A DNA stretch of 64,000 nt, from assembly GCF_038002605.1 (NCBI RefSeq), contig NZ_JBBOCT010000001.1, forward strand, positions 1,364,001-1,428,000. The letters run 5' to 3'. Source of the stretch: Bacillus sp. FSL K6-3431. Its GTDB lineage: Bacteria > Bacillota > Bacilli > Bacillales > Bacillaceae_C. The notes under the pieces were generated by a model, which made no database searches, had not been told where the DNA came from, and saw nothing but the letters and a program-made list of their open reading frames with translations. The position numbers were made by a program, and so were the translations under genes. This document shows, one piece after another, positions 45,565 to 54,419 of the stretch (positions are counted from its first letter, which is position 1; each line of letters opens with the position of its first letter).

Positions 45565-47275
45565 TATTTATTTGATAAATTTTTGTCATATCCACTTTAG
45601 GCTTTCATCCTCAGTCCATAACCCATTTACCTCCTGTTGGACATCAGTGATTTGAGTATAGCAAAAACCACTTATAATCAGTTTCCATAATTGCTGTTGT
45701 AATAGATTGATAACGTTCCAAGGAATCTTCCTCTGATGTCATGATCACCATATCCCCAACCTAACTTTGATTGAAATGCGATTCCCCCATATTCACTTAT
45801 GATAATTGGTTGTCCATTATATTCATACCCGCGCCATTGCATGTTTGAAATTATTATGAGCAATTTCACTATTTACAATATTCCCCTTATCTGCATAACG
45901 ACTTATAAATTCTTCACCATATGAAACATAATCATGTAAGGTAATGATATCTGATATTGTGTGCTCCCAACCATCATTCATAACCTCTGGTCTCATATTA
46001 TCTATCGACTTAGTTAAATAATAGATGGACTCTGTAAATTTTATTGTTTTTGATCTGTGAATATATTTTTTACTCCCCATGATTCATTGAATGGTACCCA
46101 TGTATAATAATACTTGGATGATTATAATTTTGTTTTACAATTTGCATCCATTCTTTATAAAATTCTCAACTGCTTCATCAGAGTATTCATAGCTTGCCGC
46201 GGCTTCTGTATCACACCAGTATAAGAATCTTTGATCTTCTATTTTCTGATGTTTTCTTACACCATTAAAACCCATTTCTAAAATCCTGTCTATATCTTCC
46301 AATATAGCTTCCTCAGAAGGTGGAGTTAACATTGTATCTGGCCAATATCCCTGATCTAATATTAGCTTTTGATAAATAGGTACATCATTTAACAAGACAT
46401 TCCCTTTATTAATTGACACCTTTCACATCCCGAAATAAGACTGTACCATATCTATTAACACTTCATCTTCGTACAATTTAAAAGTAACATCATAAAGATT
46501 TGGATTACCGGGTCCCCAGTACATCACTTTCCATTCATTTATCTCACTTTTTAAGTCAATCATTACAGTATTACTTTTACGGTCAGGTAGGATGGTAAAT
46601 TCCTTCACTTGCTTTCAAAACAAATAGTTGTAAGCAAGTTATAATCTTTTTGTTCCAAATTAGCATCCAATAGAAATTCAAATTCAATAGAATTTATATC
46701 AACATGTGGAATCATTTTTACCGAATCAATGGATGCTTCATTTAAAAACTCTAACCATACAGACTGCCATATGCCTGTCGTTTATACATACCAGCATCCA
46801 AAGTTTTCTTTTGTCCACCTTTGTTTACCTCTTGGTTGATGGCAACTATTACTATCTTCAATCTTCACAACGATATGATTTTCTTTTTTGTAATCGATAA
46901 AATTCGTAACATCAAGGGAAAAGGTGATGTAACCTCCTTTATTTGTGCCTGATAATTCTCTATTGATCCAGACCTTTGTTACATAATCGGATGCTTGAAA
47001 ATTCAAGATTACTTTTTTATTGTCATATTCGTCTGGAATACGAACGTTTTTTTGATACCAAACAAAAGGACGAAAAGATGGATCCTCTATCCCACTTGCT
47101 TTTGTTTCATAAGTAAAAGGAACGATAATTTCTTGATTGAATGTTCCGGTTTGATTCCACTTTTCTTTTTCTCCTATATTTGCATCGTCAAATGCGAAAT
47201 TCCATTTCCCATTTAATGTTAGCCAGTCCTCTCTTTCAAACTGCGGTCTTGGATATTCTCCACGAATACTTGTTG
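45565..47275 (-). pseudogene. decayed glycoside hydrolase family 2 gene
   Basis: Minus-strand remnants align along their whole length with the intact GH2 protein at 42399-44138: GEYPRPQFEREDWL at the start, then NKGGYITFSLDVT, CHQPRGKQ, TTGIWQSVW, YFGM, DVPIYQKLILDQGYWPD, MGFNGVRKHQKIEDQRFLYW, IISEYGGIAF and FCYTQITDVQQEVNGLW. Inactivation is multiple: the ATG is lost, there is a TAA after GCWYV, a TGA after YFGM where the intact copy has Arg, and frameshifts near 46605, 46135, 46080 and 45820. The nucleophile region SEYGG survives. It would once have been the last gene of the ABC transporter operon upstream (47307-50391). Confidence 0.9.
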
Positions 47276-47306
47276 AGTCCTTTTATTATTACCCCAATTC
47301 TACTTA

Positions 47307-48176
47307 TTATTTGATTCCAGTAAAACTTATACCTTTTACAATTTGTTTCTCAAAAATTAAAAATGCAATAATAACTGGTAGTGACGCAACAGCATTGACA
47401 GTCATCGGTAATACATAATCAATAGAATAGATGGAATTAAATGTCGGAATACCTACGGGAAGGGTAAACAGGTCTTCAGACATGATTGCCAAGAATGGCC
47501 ATAAAAAGTTATTCCATGATCCAATAAATGTAAATATACCAATAGCCGCTAAAGCTGGTTTAGCCAATGGTAAAACAATATTAAAATAAATCCTTATTTG
47601 TGAACAACCATCGATTTTAGCACTTTCTATTAATTCCTTTGGAACACCATCAAAAAAACTTTTTAAAATAATTACACCTAAAGGAGAAGCGATACCTGGA
47701 ATTATTAAACCGGTATACGTATCTAATAGACCCATATCCTTTATAATTTGATAGAGTGGTATAATTGTTGCCTCACCAGGGACCATTAATCCTGCTAGAA
47801 AAAAAACATAGATAAAAGTTTTATAACGGAAATTCATCTTCGAGATTGCAAAAGCAGCTAAAGAAGTCACCAAAAGTGTTAATGCCGTTGAAATAACAGC
47901 AATAATAAAGCTATTCCATAACCAACGTAATACGGGAGTATCGAAAATGATATTCATATAATTCTCCATTGTATATGGGGGTGTAAACCAATGGATTACA
48001 ATTTCTACTCCTATTCCTTCAGGCTTTATTGATACGAAAAACATCCAAATGATCGGTATAATAAAGAGAAGAGCTGCTATTATTGAAAATGCAGAAAGTA
48101 AATAATCGGCATTCTTTTTATCCTTTTTCTTTGATTTTGTTGGTGGAATAAATACTTTTTCTGTATTAAGCTTCAT
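47307..48176 (-). CDS. carbohydrate ABC transporter permease, MalG type
   Basis: 289 residues with a basic cytoplasmic start (KSKKKDKK), six membrane helices and the EAA loop ESAKIDGCSQIRIYFNI with VLPLAKP near residue 195. It ends in KQIVKGISFTGIK, a common MalG-like tail. AGAGGGGG precedes the ATG, which overlaps the end of the first permease gene by four bases. Partner of that protein in an oligosaccharide importer. Confidence 0.92.
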   Translation of the reverse strand: MKLNTEKVFIPPTKSKKKDKKNADYLLSAFSIIAALLFIIPIIWMFFVSIKPEGIGVEIVIHWFTPPYTMENYMNIIFDTPVLRWLWNSFIIAVISTALTLLVTSLAAFAISKMNFRYKTFIYVFFLAGLMVPGEATIIPLYQIIKDMGLLDTYTGLIIPGIASPLGVIILKSFFDGVPKELIESAKIDGCSQIRIYFNIVLPLAKPALAAIGIFTFIGSWNNFLWPFLAIMSEDLFTLPVGIPTFNSIYSIDYVLPMTVNAVASLPVIIAFLIFEKQIVKGISFTGIK

Positions 48177-49054
48177 TTTGGATCCCCCTCTTGCACAATG
48201 TTGCCTTTCAACTGAACAATAGAGAGTAATAACAGTATGACAAATAAAGCATAGGATAATGATGCAGCATATCCCAAATTATTTTGCTTAAATCCTATCT
48301 CGTAAATATATTGTATTAAAGGCCTCGTAGCAGCACCTGGTCCCCCACCTGTTATCAGCATAATTTGAGCAAAAACTTTATATGAAGCAAGTATTTGCAG
48401 TAATAATATTACCCTCGCAATTGGAATAAGCAGGGGAAAAGTAATCTTCCAAAATAGTTGCCATTTGGTTGCACCATCTATTCTTGCAGCTTCATACAAT
48501 TCTTCTGGAATATCTTGTAAAGCCGCAAGAAATAAAACCATGTTAAATCCTACTGTCCACCATAAGGTAACGGTAACAATTGAAAACCAGGCTAATTGTG
48601 GATCTTTTAGCCAAAATGGCTCACTATCAATACCGATTAAGTGTAAACTTGTATTGATAAAACCTTGATAAGGTTGCAACATAAATATCGCAATATAAGA
48701 GATTACTGAAACGGATAAAATGGAAGGTAAGAAGAAAGAACTTCTATAAAAAGTCTGCAATCTAGAATTCCTATTTGCCATTAATGATAGTATTAATGCT
48801 AAAATAACCATTGTTGGTGTTGATAAAATGACAAATAAGGTTGTATTCCATAAGGATTTCCAAAAATCAGGATCGCTTATTAGTTCCCTATAATTGCTAA
48901 GTCCAATAAAATCCAACTTACTAATTAAAGTCCAATCGAAAAAACTCATTTGTAGACCTTTCAAAATTGGATAAATGGTAAATACAACATATACAAGAAA
49001 AAAAGGAAGTAAAAAGGGAACTGCTTTTAACTCATTGATTAGTTTATTCCTCAT
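48173..49054 (-). CDS. sugar ABC transporter permease, MalF type
   Basis: 293 residues from the ATG at 49054 with GGGTGG at good distance; the ATG two codons earlier is too close. Six membrane helices, EAA loop EAARIDGATKWQLFWKI followed by FPLLIP near residue 200. It sits between binding protein and second permease. The substrate is unknown, but its operon once ended in a GH2 gene, now decayed, so a beta-galactoside or glucuronide oligomer is a reasonable guess. Confidence 0.92.
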   Translation of the reverse strand: MRNKLINELKAVPFLLPFFLVYVVFTIYPILKGLQMSFFDWTLISKLDFIGLSNYRELISDPDFWKSLWNTTLFVILSTPTMVILALILSLMANRNSRLQTFYRSSFFLPSILSVSVISYIAIFMLQPYQGFINTSLHLIGIDSEPFWLKDPQLAWFSIVTVTLWWTVGFNMVLFLAALQDIPEELYEAARIDGATKWQLFWKITFPLLIPIARVILLLQILASYKVFAQIMLITGGGPGAATRPLIQYIYEIGFKQNNLGYAASLSYALFVILLLLSIVQLKGNIVQEGDPK

Positions 49055-49074
49055 TTGCATCCACCCTTATTCAC

Positions 49075-49107
49075 CAATAAACTTGAAGACATGCTTCAAG
49101 TTTATTG
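49075..49107 (-). terminator. intra-operon hairpin after the binding-protein gene
   Basis: Perfect 14-bp stem CAATAAACTTGAAG with its complement around a five-base loop, lying just past the binding-protein stop codon and 20 bases before the permease start. Partial termination here would give more binding protein than permease, as known in many ABC operons. Confidence 0.65.
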
Positions 49108-49116
49108 ATTAAATTC

Positions 49117-50391
49117 TTACTTCTTCAGTATTTTATTAATTTCATCTTCCGCCTTCTTTAACGCATCTTCAGGTGTTACTTTATTGGCCCAAATGGTATC
49201 CAAGTTTCGAATCAGTATATCTTTAATTGGCCAAATTTTTGTTGATTGTTTAGGATAAGCTACTACCTCAGCCGCTTTTACATAATCATTTCGGTATGGT
49301 AAATTTTTGAATTCTTCGGATTCCACAACAGTCGTTTTGCTTGGAATATGTCCGGCTTTCGTCCAAGTCTGACCATTATCCGCAATAAAGTTCGCAAATT
49401 TTAATGCCGCTTCTGCTTTTTCCGGATTTTCTTTCTTTTGAATTGGAAGGAATATAGAATGAGAATCTCCCCATGTAGCTGCTTTTTCATACAATGTTGG
49501 TAAAGGTGTGACGCCGAAGTCTAAATTTTCCGTCTCCTCAAACGTTCCAGTTGCCCAGACTCCAGTAATAATTGTTGCAGCCTTTCCTGTTTGGAATGGT
49601 TGATAAAAGTCTTCTAGGTTTAGAGGAATAACTTTATTCTTATAATAAAGGTCCTTTAGCATATTTGCTGCAGTAATTGCCTTATCCATATCAATTGCTG
49701 CAGAAGAAAGGTCATCTGATACAACATCATTTCCACCTAACTGATAATACAGCGACCACCAAAGCCTATATGGATCATCTCCAGCCGTAGGAAATGCAAA
49801 TGTTGTAATATTAGGTAGCTTTTGCTGTAATGTATTCATGAAATCAACGAATCCTAGAGCACTTGCCTCCATTTTTGGTAATCCTTGATCATCAAGGAGT
49901 TTGGCACTCTCTAAGTGTTTCTTATTGTAATAGAACACAATTGGATGTGTGTCAATTGGTATAGAGTAATGCTTCCCATCAAAAATAGTCGAATTTAAAA
50001 TATTTTCATTAAATGATGACCAATCTAGGCCTATGTGATCAGCAATTGTATTTAACTCCATTGCTAATCCTTGTTCTACAATTTCCGGTAGCTTCGAAGT
50101 ATGAGAGATTCCAATATCTGGACCTTTTCCAGCAGAAACTGCAGTAATTACTTTAGTGTAATATTCCGCCCATTCTAATGTAACATTCTCAACCACTATC
50201 TCAGATTGAGACTTATTAAAATCATCAATCATTTGTTTCATAAAGTCTCCATCCCCACCTGAAAATAAATCCCACATAACTAATTTTATCTTGCCATCTG
50301 TTTCATTAGATGATGATTTACTATTACAGCCTGAAATTAAAGCTATCATCATTACAACGCTCAGAAATAATGACCAAAACTTCTTATTCAT
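49117..50391 (-). CDS. extracellular sugar-binding lipoprotein (family 1, MalE/UgpB-like)
   Basis: 424 residues from the ATG at 50391, with GGGGTG seven bases upstream; an ATG three codons earlier is rejected. Lipoprotein signal KKFWSLFLSVVMMIALISGC (lipobox LISGC, Cys at about 22), then a Ser-rich linker and a family 1 binding domain with VMWDLFSGGDG, GKGPDIGISHTSKL and FANFIADNG segments. First gene of the importer operon. The ligand is unknown. Confidence 0.92.
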   Translation of the reverse strand: MNKKFWSLFLSVVMMIALISGCNSKSSSNETDGKIKLVMWDLFSGGDGDFMKQMIDDFNKSQSEIVVENVTLEWAEYYTKVITAVSAGKGPDIGISHTSKLPEIVEQGLAMELNTIADHIGLDWSSFNENILNSTIFDGKHYSIPIDTHPIVFYYNKKHLESAKLLDDQGLPKMEASALGFVDFMNTLQQKLPNITTFAFPTAGDDPYRLWWSLYYQLGGNDVVSDDLSSAAIDMDKAITAANMLKDLYYKNKVIPLNLEDFYQPFQTGKAATIITGVWATGTFEETENLDFGVTPLPTLYEKAATWGDSHSIFLPIQKKENPEKAEAALKFANFIADNGQTWTKAGHIPSKTTVVESEEFKNLPYRNDYVKAAEVVAYPKQSTKIWPIKDILIRNLDTIWANKVTPEDALKKAEDEINKILKK

Positions 50392-50659
50392 GAACAACAC
50401 CCCTTTTTTAGAATAAACGAAGAAGAATATTGAGTTAAAGCGGTATTACACCTCCTTAAATATCTCTTGCTTATATTCCTAACAAATAGAGGATTAATGT
50501 AAGATAAATACCTACATGCATGCTATTACTTAGCTGAATTTATGTTGATCCTGCTTTTGAATTCGAGGGACAAATTAGAAACACATTGATATTTTTTACA
50601 TTTATTTATCCAAGTGCTTTTACACATAATATTATGAAACCTTTTCATAGATTATTATA
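50392..50659. other. promoter region of the MalEFG-type operon
   Basis: AT-rich DNA upstream of the binding-protein gene. A weak cre-like site (TTAAAGCGGTATTA, 11 of 14) is at 50435-50448. No gene. Confidence 0.4.
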
Positions 50660-50863
50660 CTAAGGCTAGTATAAATTATCCTTTACGTTAACTACCAATA
50701 ATCCATTTACTTATGTGGCACTTAATGCATTTTTAGCAGTAATTTGACTGATATTAAATTGTTTCATTAATTCCTCTTCAGATAGTACACGATCACCAAG
50801 AAGTAATTCTCCACTTTGTATTTCCCTTTTTATCTTATTTTTGATTTGTTGATATAACGCTCG
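50660..50863 (-). pseudogene. remnant of a GntR-family regulator
   Basis: The minus strand from 50863 reads YQQIKNKIKREIQSGELLLG, then DRVLSEEELMKQFNISQITAKNALSAT and a stop (50711); shortly after, in another frame, VNGLLVVNVKD follows. This is the winged-helix start of a GntR repressor (pattern like LxxxIxxxIxxGxxxxGDxLPSExxLxxxxxVSxxTVRxAL...GLL). No start codon and no C-terminal domain remain. It lies ahead of the MalEFG-type operon and may be its lost regulator. Confidence 0.75.
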
Positions 50864-51069
50864 CTAAAAATATCATTTAATATTTTTCTACTAATTGCAC
50901 CGACTTATTGACTTGACTTTTTTCCTATACTTTTAATTCTATTTCGATACTACTATCTGTATTACTCATTTAATAAATATCACCACGGAACTGACGTATT
51001 CATAATAACATCGAAGAATTTGTTAAGTTCAGAAAGCTTATGACTCAGTTTTTCTTGATCAACCCAAAA
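50864..51069. other. gene-free stretch
   Basis: About 200 bp of AT-rich DNA between the GntR remnant and the terminator at 51070. No gene or repeat seen; it may hold further decayed parts of the GntR gene. Confidence 0.4.
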
Positions 51070-51104
51070 AAAGACAATCCCAATGCTGCACTAGGATTGT
51101 CTTT
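51070..51104 (-). terminator. terminator of the rhamnogalacturonan operon end
   Basis: Perfect 11-bp stem AAAGACAATCC with its complement and a 13-base loop, followed by TTTTTTT on the minus strand, 79 bases past the stop codon of the small membrane protein gene. Confidence 0.8.
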
Positions 51105-51182
51105 CGAAAATCTATAACTCTATTTAAACTGTTCCCATGACACATTCCTTGTTACCTTTCACCCGATCTATGACCTTTTGAT

Positions 51183-51824
51183 TTAATTAAGGTTTATCAT
51201 ATACTTTAAGAAGTCTCGAATATATTCATCATTTTTCGAATTGGCGGGAAGACATAGCACTATATTTTCATCAAAAGTAACTCCTTCAAACAATGGAAGT
51301 GCGGACAAATCTATTCCAGTTACCTTATCCTCTTCTGAAACATACATTTGATCATTATCGTAGGGAAGATTTTCTATACTACTTATTTCCTTTATGTCTA
51401 ATAATTGACCATCGACATTCATCTCGTCATAATACGCTTTGTCAACAATCAAAATATCAACAGCTCCTGCTGCAAGTTCGGCTGCCAGTTTCTGTAATCC
51501 CACTTGCATTTGTGGATCCATTTCCGTTGTTGAATAAGTAACAGCCTGCATGCCAATTTCGGCAGAATTCCTGTCCTCCTCCATGAGCAGATCTTTATTA
51601 AACTGCTCCACTAATTCTTCCACTTTTGTATTATCAATCTTTTCCCCTACAATCATCAAATTCAATACCGAATCTTTTTTATTCACAATACCATTTATTG
51701 TGAAAGTAGCAAAAATAATCACAGCAATCAAACCGAGAATATGAAATCGATAATAATGCCAAATATACTTTATTTTTTCTGCTTTGGTCATAGGTGCTAG
51801 AACTTCTTTTAAGCTTTTTTTCAT
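51183..51824 (-). CDS. small single-pass membrane protein of unknown function, YesL partner (copy 2)
   Basis: 213 residues, clear paralogue of 13773-14411: the same MKKSLK..LAPM..AEKIKYIWHYYR start, one membrane helix near 28-48, then an extracytoplasmic domain with DPQMQVGLQKLAAELAAG, VDILIVDKAYYDEM, QLLDIKE and NIVLCLPANSKN. About half of the residues agree. The start is ATG; a conserved upstream pattern GTGG..ATGA lies before both copies. It is the last gene of the cluster 51-57 kb, 229 bp behind the isomerase. Function not known. Confidence 0.72.
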   Translation of the reverse strand: MKKSLKEVLAPMTKAEKIKYIWHYYRFHILGLIAVIIFATFTINGIVNKKDSVLNLMIVGEKIDNTKVEELVEQFNKDLLMEEDRNSAEIGMQAVTYSTTEMDPQMQVGLQKLAAELAAGAVDILIVDKAYYDEMNVDGQLLDIKEISSIENLPYDNDQMYVSEEDKVTGIDLSALPLFEGVTFDENIVLCLPANSKNDEYIRDFLKYMINLN

Positions 51825-52000
51825 TCATACCACTACTTTCTTAAGCCTTTACAAGACTATCATCCCTCTATATTAGCTTATGATATGATATAGTAACAGC
51901 CTTTTTAGAGTTTTCCTCAGTATACGTTATGCCTCCAACAATACATACCATTTTTTATGCAGATTTAACAATTCACTAAATATCTCAGGTAATAAATAAC

Positions 52001-52025
52001 GGATTTTTCTGCAAGGAAAAAATCC
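52001..52025 (-). terminator. weak terminator after the isomerase gene
   Basis: Hairpin GGATTTTT with its complement, eight bp plus loop, about 30 bases past the isomerase stop codon. No clear T run, so partial termination at most. Confidence 0.4.
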
Positions 52026-52053
52026 CCTTATATAATGCAATAAGCGAATTTTT

Positions 52054-52890
52054 TTAAGCATTTTCATATTTTTCACGTAGAAAGGCGATGCTATCGTCAA
52101 TATATGGCTCGGTTGTGCTTTCCATTAAGAAATTAATATGTGGTTTTTTCGGTTTAATCAACTTCATCACTGCATCATAATCTAACAGCCCTTTTCCGAC
52201 TGCTGTAAATGCTAGCTTGCCATTTTCAATGACAAAGTCCTTAGCATGAACTATGACGATCCGATCGCCGAAAAGGTCCATCGCTTCGTGGAAAATTTCT
52301 TCCTGTTTTTTGTATGTTTCAGCAGTCAGTAGATTGACAGGATCGAATATGACTTGCAAATTGTTTGAATCAACGAGATCCAATAGTCTCTTCATTAGCT
52401 TCGGTGTATAGACAGGATGATTCACACCTGCTTCAACTCCGACAATCACACCAAACTTTTCAGCTTCCTCTACAAGCTCTTTTACACTCTCCACCACATC
52501 AAGAAACGGCTTCTCTTGGAAATTATCTACTGTATAGCCCATTTTTGCGTTGATATTGCCTGTTTCCGTTCCGACAATACTACATCCAAAGTCTCTTGCA
52601 TATCGAATATGTTCTTTAAATCTTTCTAACAGTTTCAGACGTTCATCAAGATCTGGATGGATCATATTAATATAACAGCCGAGGACAGCAATTTGGACAT
52701 CACTTTTTTGAAATGCTCTGCCAAAATGATGAGCAAGGCCGGGAGACAAGCTTCCAAGCTTTGTATTTACTTCTGGAAATGACTTCCCTAATGCTAGTTG
52801 AACAGAAGTTAATCCTTTTCCGGCAATTTCCAGTACAAGTTCCTCTAATGGACGGTTTTCGATATCATGTGCTCTAATGCCAATATTCAA
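52054..52890 (-). CDS. sugar phosphate isomerase/epimerase (AP endonuclease 2 family)
   Basis: 278 residues, TIM-barrel isomerase with the metal-ligand regions VGVEAGVNHPVYT, VIFDPVNLL, VHAKDFV and NFLMEST. The start is TTG with AGGTG upstream, overlapping the stop of the acetylesterase gene by four bases (TTGA). It may act on a pectin-derived sugar or its phosphate; the substrate is unknown. Different from the isomerase at 32623, which lies alone. Confidence 0.85.
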   Translation of the reverse strand: MNIGIRAHDIENRPLEELVLEIAGKGLTSVQLALGKSFPEVNTKLGSLSPGLAHHFGRAFQKSDVQIAVLGCYINMIHPDLDERLKLLERFKEHIRYARDFGCSIVGTETGNINAKMGYTVDNFQEKPFLDVVESVKELVEEAEKFGVIVGVEAGVNHPVYTPKLMKRLLDLVDSNNLQVIFDPVNLLTAETYKKQEEIFHEAMDLFGDRIVIVHAKDFVIENGKLAFTAVGKGLLDYDAVMKLIKPKKPHINFLMESTTEPYIDDSIAFLREKYENA

Positions 52891-53585
52891 TTCATATCAC
52901 CTTTCCTTATTTCTAAAAAACGGGATAACTCTGGAATATATTCTTTCACAGCCGTTACAATTATATCCGCGAGCAGTATAGCCCCTTCTTCACAAAAATG
53001 TGTATCATCTCTGATTCCCTCTGGATAATTAGATTGCTCATCTGGCTCAAACCAAATGAATAATTTTTTACATGCCTTAGGCCCGAGCGACTCGTAAAGC
53101 AACTTCGATTTCCCCCATAAATCTATTATCAATACATTGGTTTCTTTTGCCAAGTCAATCATTGCTTTCGGATAGTCTCCTAAACTATTAACAATCTTAC
53201 CCTTATCATCAAAGGTGCGACGGTGCATCGGTGTAATTAGGATTGGAGTTGCGCCTTTTTCACGTGCACCATCAATATATTGAGCCAAATATGACTGATA
53301 CGTACTATAAGGCTCGGTTCCAAACGATTTTTGGTCATTATGGCCAAATTGAATAAACAAATAATCTCCAGTTTTTAAGCACTTTACTATCTGTTCCAAT
53401 CGACCTTCCTTAATAAAACTGTTAGAACTTCTTCCTCCAACAGCATGATTGTTCACTTTCACATCGTCTGAGAAATAGGATCCGATTACTTGTCCCCATC
53501 CAGCTCTTGGTTCCTCATTAGGTGGACAGTCGGACACTGTTGAATCTCCCGCAATAAATAGTTGAATTTGATTGTTATTCTCCAA
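52887..53585 (-). CDS. rhamnogalacturonan acetylesterase, SGNH hydrolase family
   Basis: 232 residues with the SGNH blocks: nucleophile Ser 15 in AGDSTVSD (block I), Gly in VGGRSSNSF, block III FGHNDQKS and the catalytic Asp/His in RDDTHFCEEG. Related to B. subtilis RhgT (YesT) and YesY, which remove acetyl groups from rhamnogalacturonan I pieces. Start is TTG with GGGG ten bases upstream. No signal peptide, so it acts on imported oligomers inside the cell. Confidence 0.9.
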   Translation of the reverse strand: MENNNQIQLFIAGDSTVSDCPPNEEPRAGWGQVIGSYFSDDVKVNNHAVGGRSSNSFIKEGRLEQIVKCLKTGDYLFIQFGHNDQKSFGTEPYSTYQSYLAQYIDGAREKGATPILITPMHRRTFDDKGKIVNSLGDYPKAMIDLAKETNVLIIDLWGKSKLLYESLGPKACKKLFIWFEPDEQSNYPEGIRDDTHFCEEGAILLADIIVTAVKEYIPELSRFLEIRKGDMN

Positions 53586-53727
53586 CTCTACTTTTCCCCT
53601 TTTTGTTACTCGCTTACTTTATCCTAGATAGAAAATGGTCCTTATTCATTAATATATCTGTGCGATATTATTACTTTTATTAAATACTGGCGCATCTAAT
53701 GTTTTAAGATGGACAGTATCCATATAT

Positions 53728-54384
53728 CTACACCTCTTCTTTAATAACTTCTAATTTCTGTTGCTTTTCTGTTATATTGTTCTCAACTCTTTTAAAGACT
53801 TGAAGCGCAATCCACATAATCATATATGCAAGCAAACATATACTAAAGAACGGAATGATACCTGGAACAAAATTCAGACCTGTATATAAAAGCATGGCTC
53901 CGATAATCATCATGAACGTAAAATGCGGATACGATAGCCCGTATACTAATGCGAACTTAAAATAATTTTTCAAGTTCCCATTAAAATGAACATAAACGGG
54001 GAAAATATATAGCAAAACAATTAAGTAAACAAAACTAACAGCAATAATTGCATATCGAATGATGGTATATACAAATCCTTCTGTTGGTAGATAGGCTAAA
54101 TCTACGTATAAAATGAAGCCTGCTATGATTAATGCTAAGCCAAGGAGATTCGATTTTAAAAATTCTTTTCGGTATACTTTCCAATAGGTGTTGAATATTG
54201 GTACATCTGTTTCTCCCATCATCCATTTTCTATTAATGGTGAAAAGAGCAACCGTTGCAGGCGCAATCCCAAACACACCGAGTCCTATTACAGTAAATAA
54301 AAACCAAAGGGCATTAACATAGGCAAGTCTCGAGATAACTTCACAACTTCGAAAGAACAATCCATCAAATCCACCTAATTTCAT
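53728..54384 (-). CDS. YesL-family membrane protein (DUF624), YteU-like position
   Basis: 218 residues from the ATG at 54384, with AAGGAGG upstream; an ATG seven codons earlier is too close. Five membrane helices and family blocks GVFGIAPATVALFTINRKW (quoted in part) with GETDVPIFNTYW and KSNLLGLALI. Paralogue of 13030-13695. The order yteR-yteT-DUF624 here is the one known in B. subtilis (yteR, yteS, yteT, yteU). Function of the family is unknown; association with importers suggests a role in their assembly or in sensing. Confidence 0.85.
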   Translation of the reverse strand: MKLGGFDGLFFRSCEVISRLAYVNALWFLFTVIGLGVFGIAPATVALFTINRKWMMGETDVPIFNTYWKVYRKEFLKSNLLGLALIIAGFILYVDLAYLPTEGFVYTIIRYAIIAVSFVYLIVLLYIFPVYVHFNGNLKNYFKFALVYGLSYPHFTFMMIIGAMLLYTGLNFVPGIIPFFSICLLAYMIMWIALQVFKRVENNITEKQQKLEVIKEEV

Positions 54385-54419
54385 CACACCGAACCTCCTT
54401 GGCAAAACTTATTGCCGTA

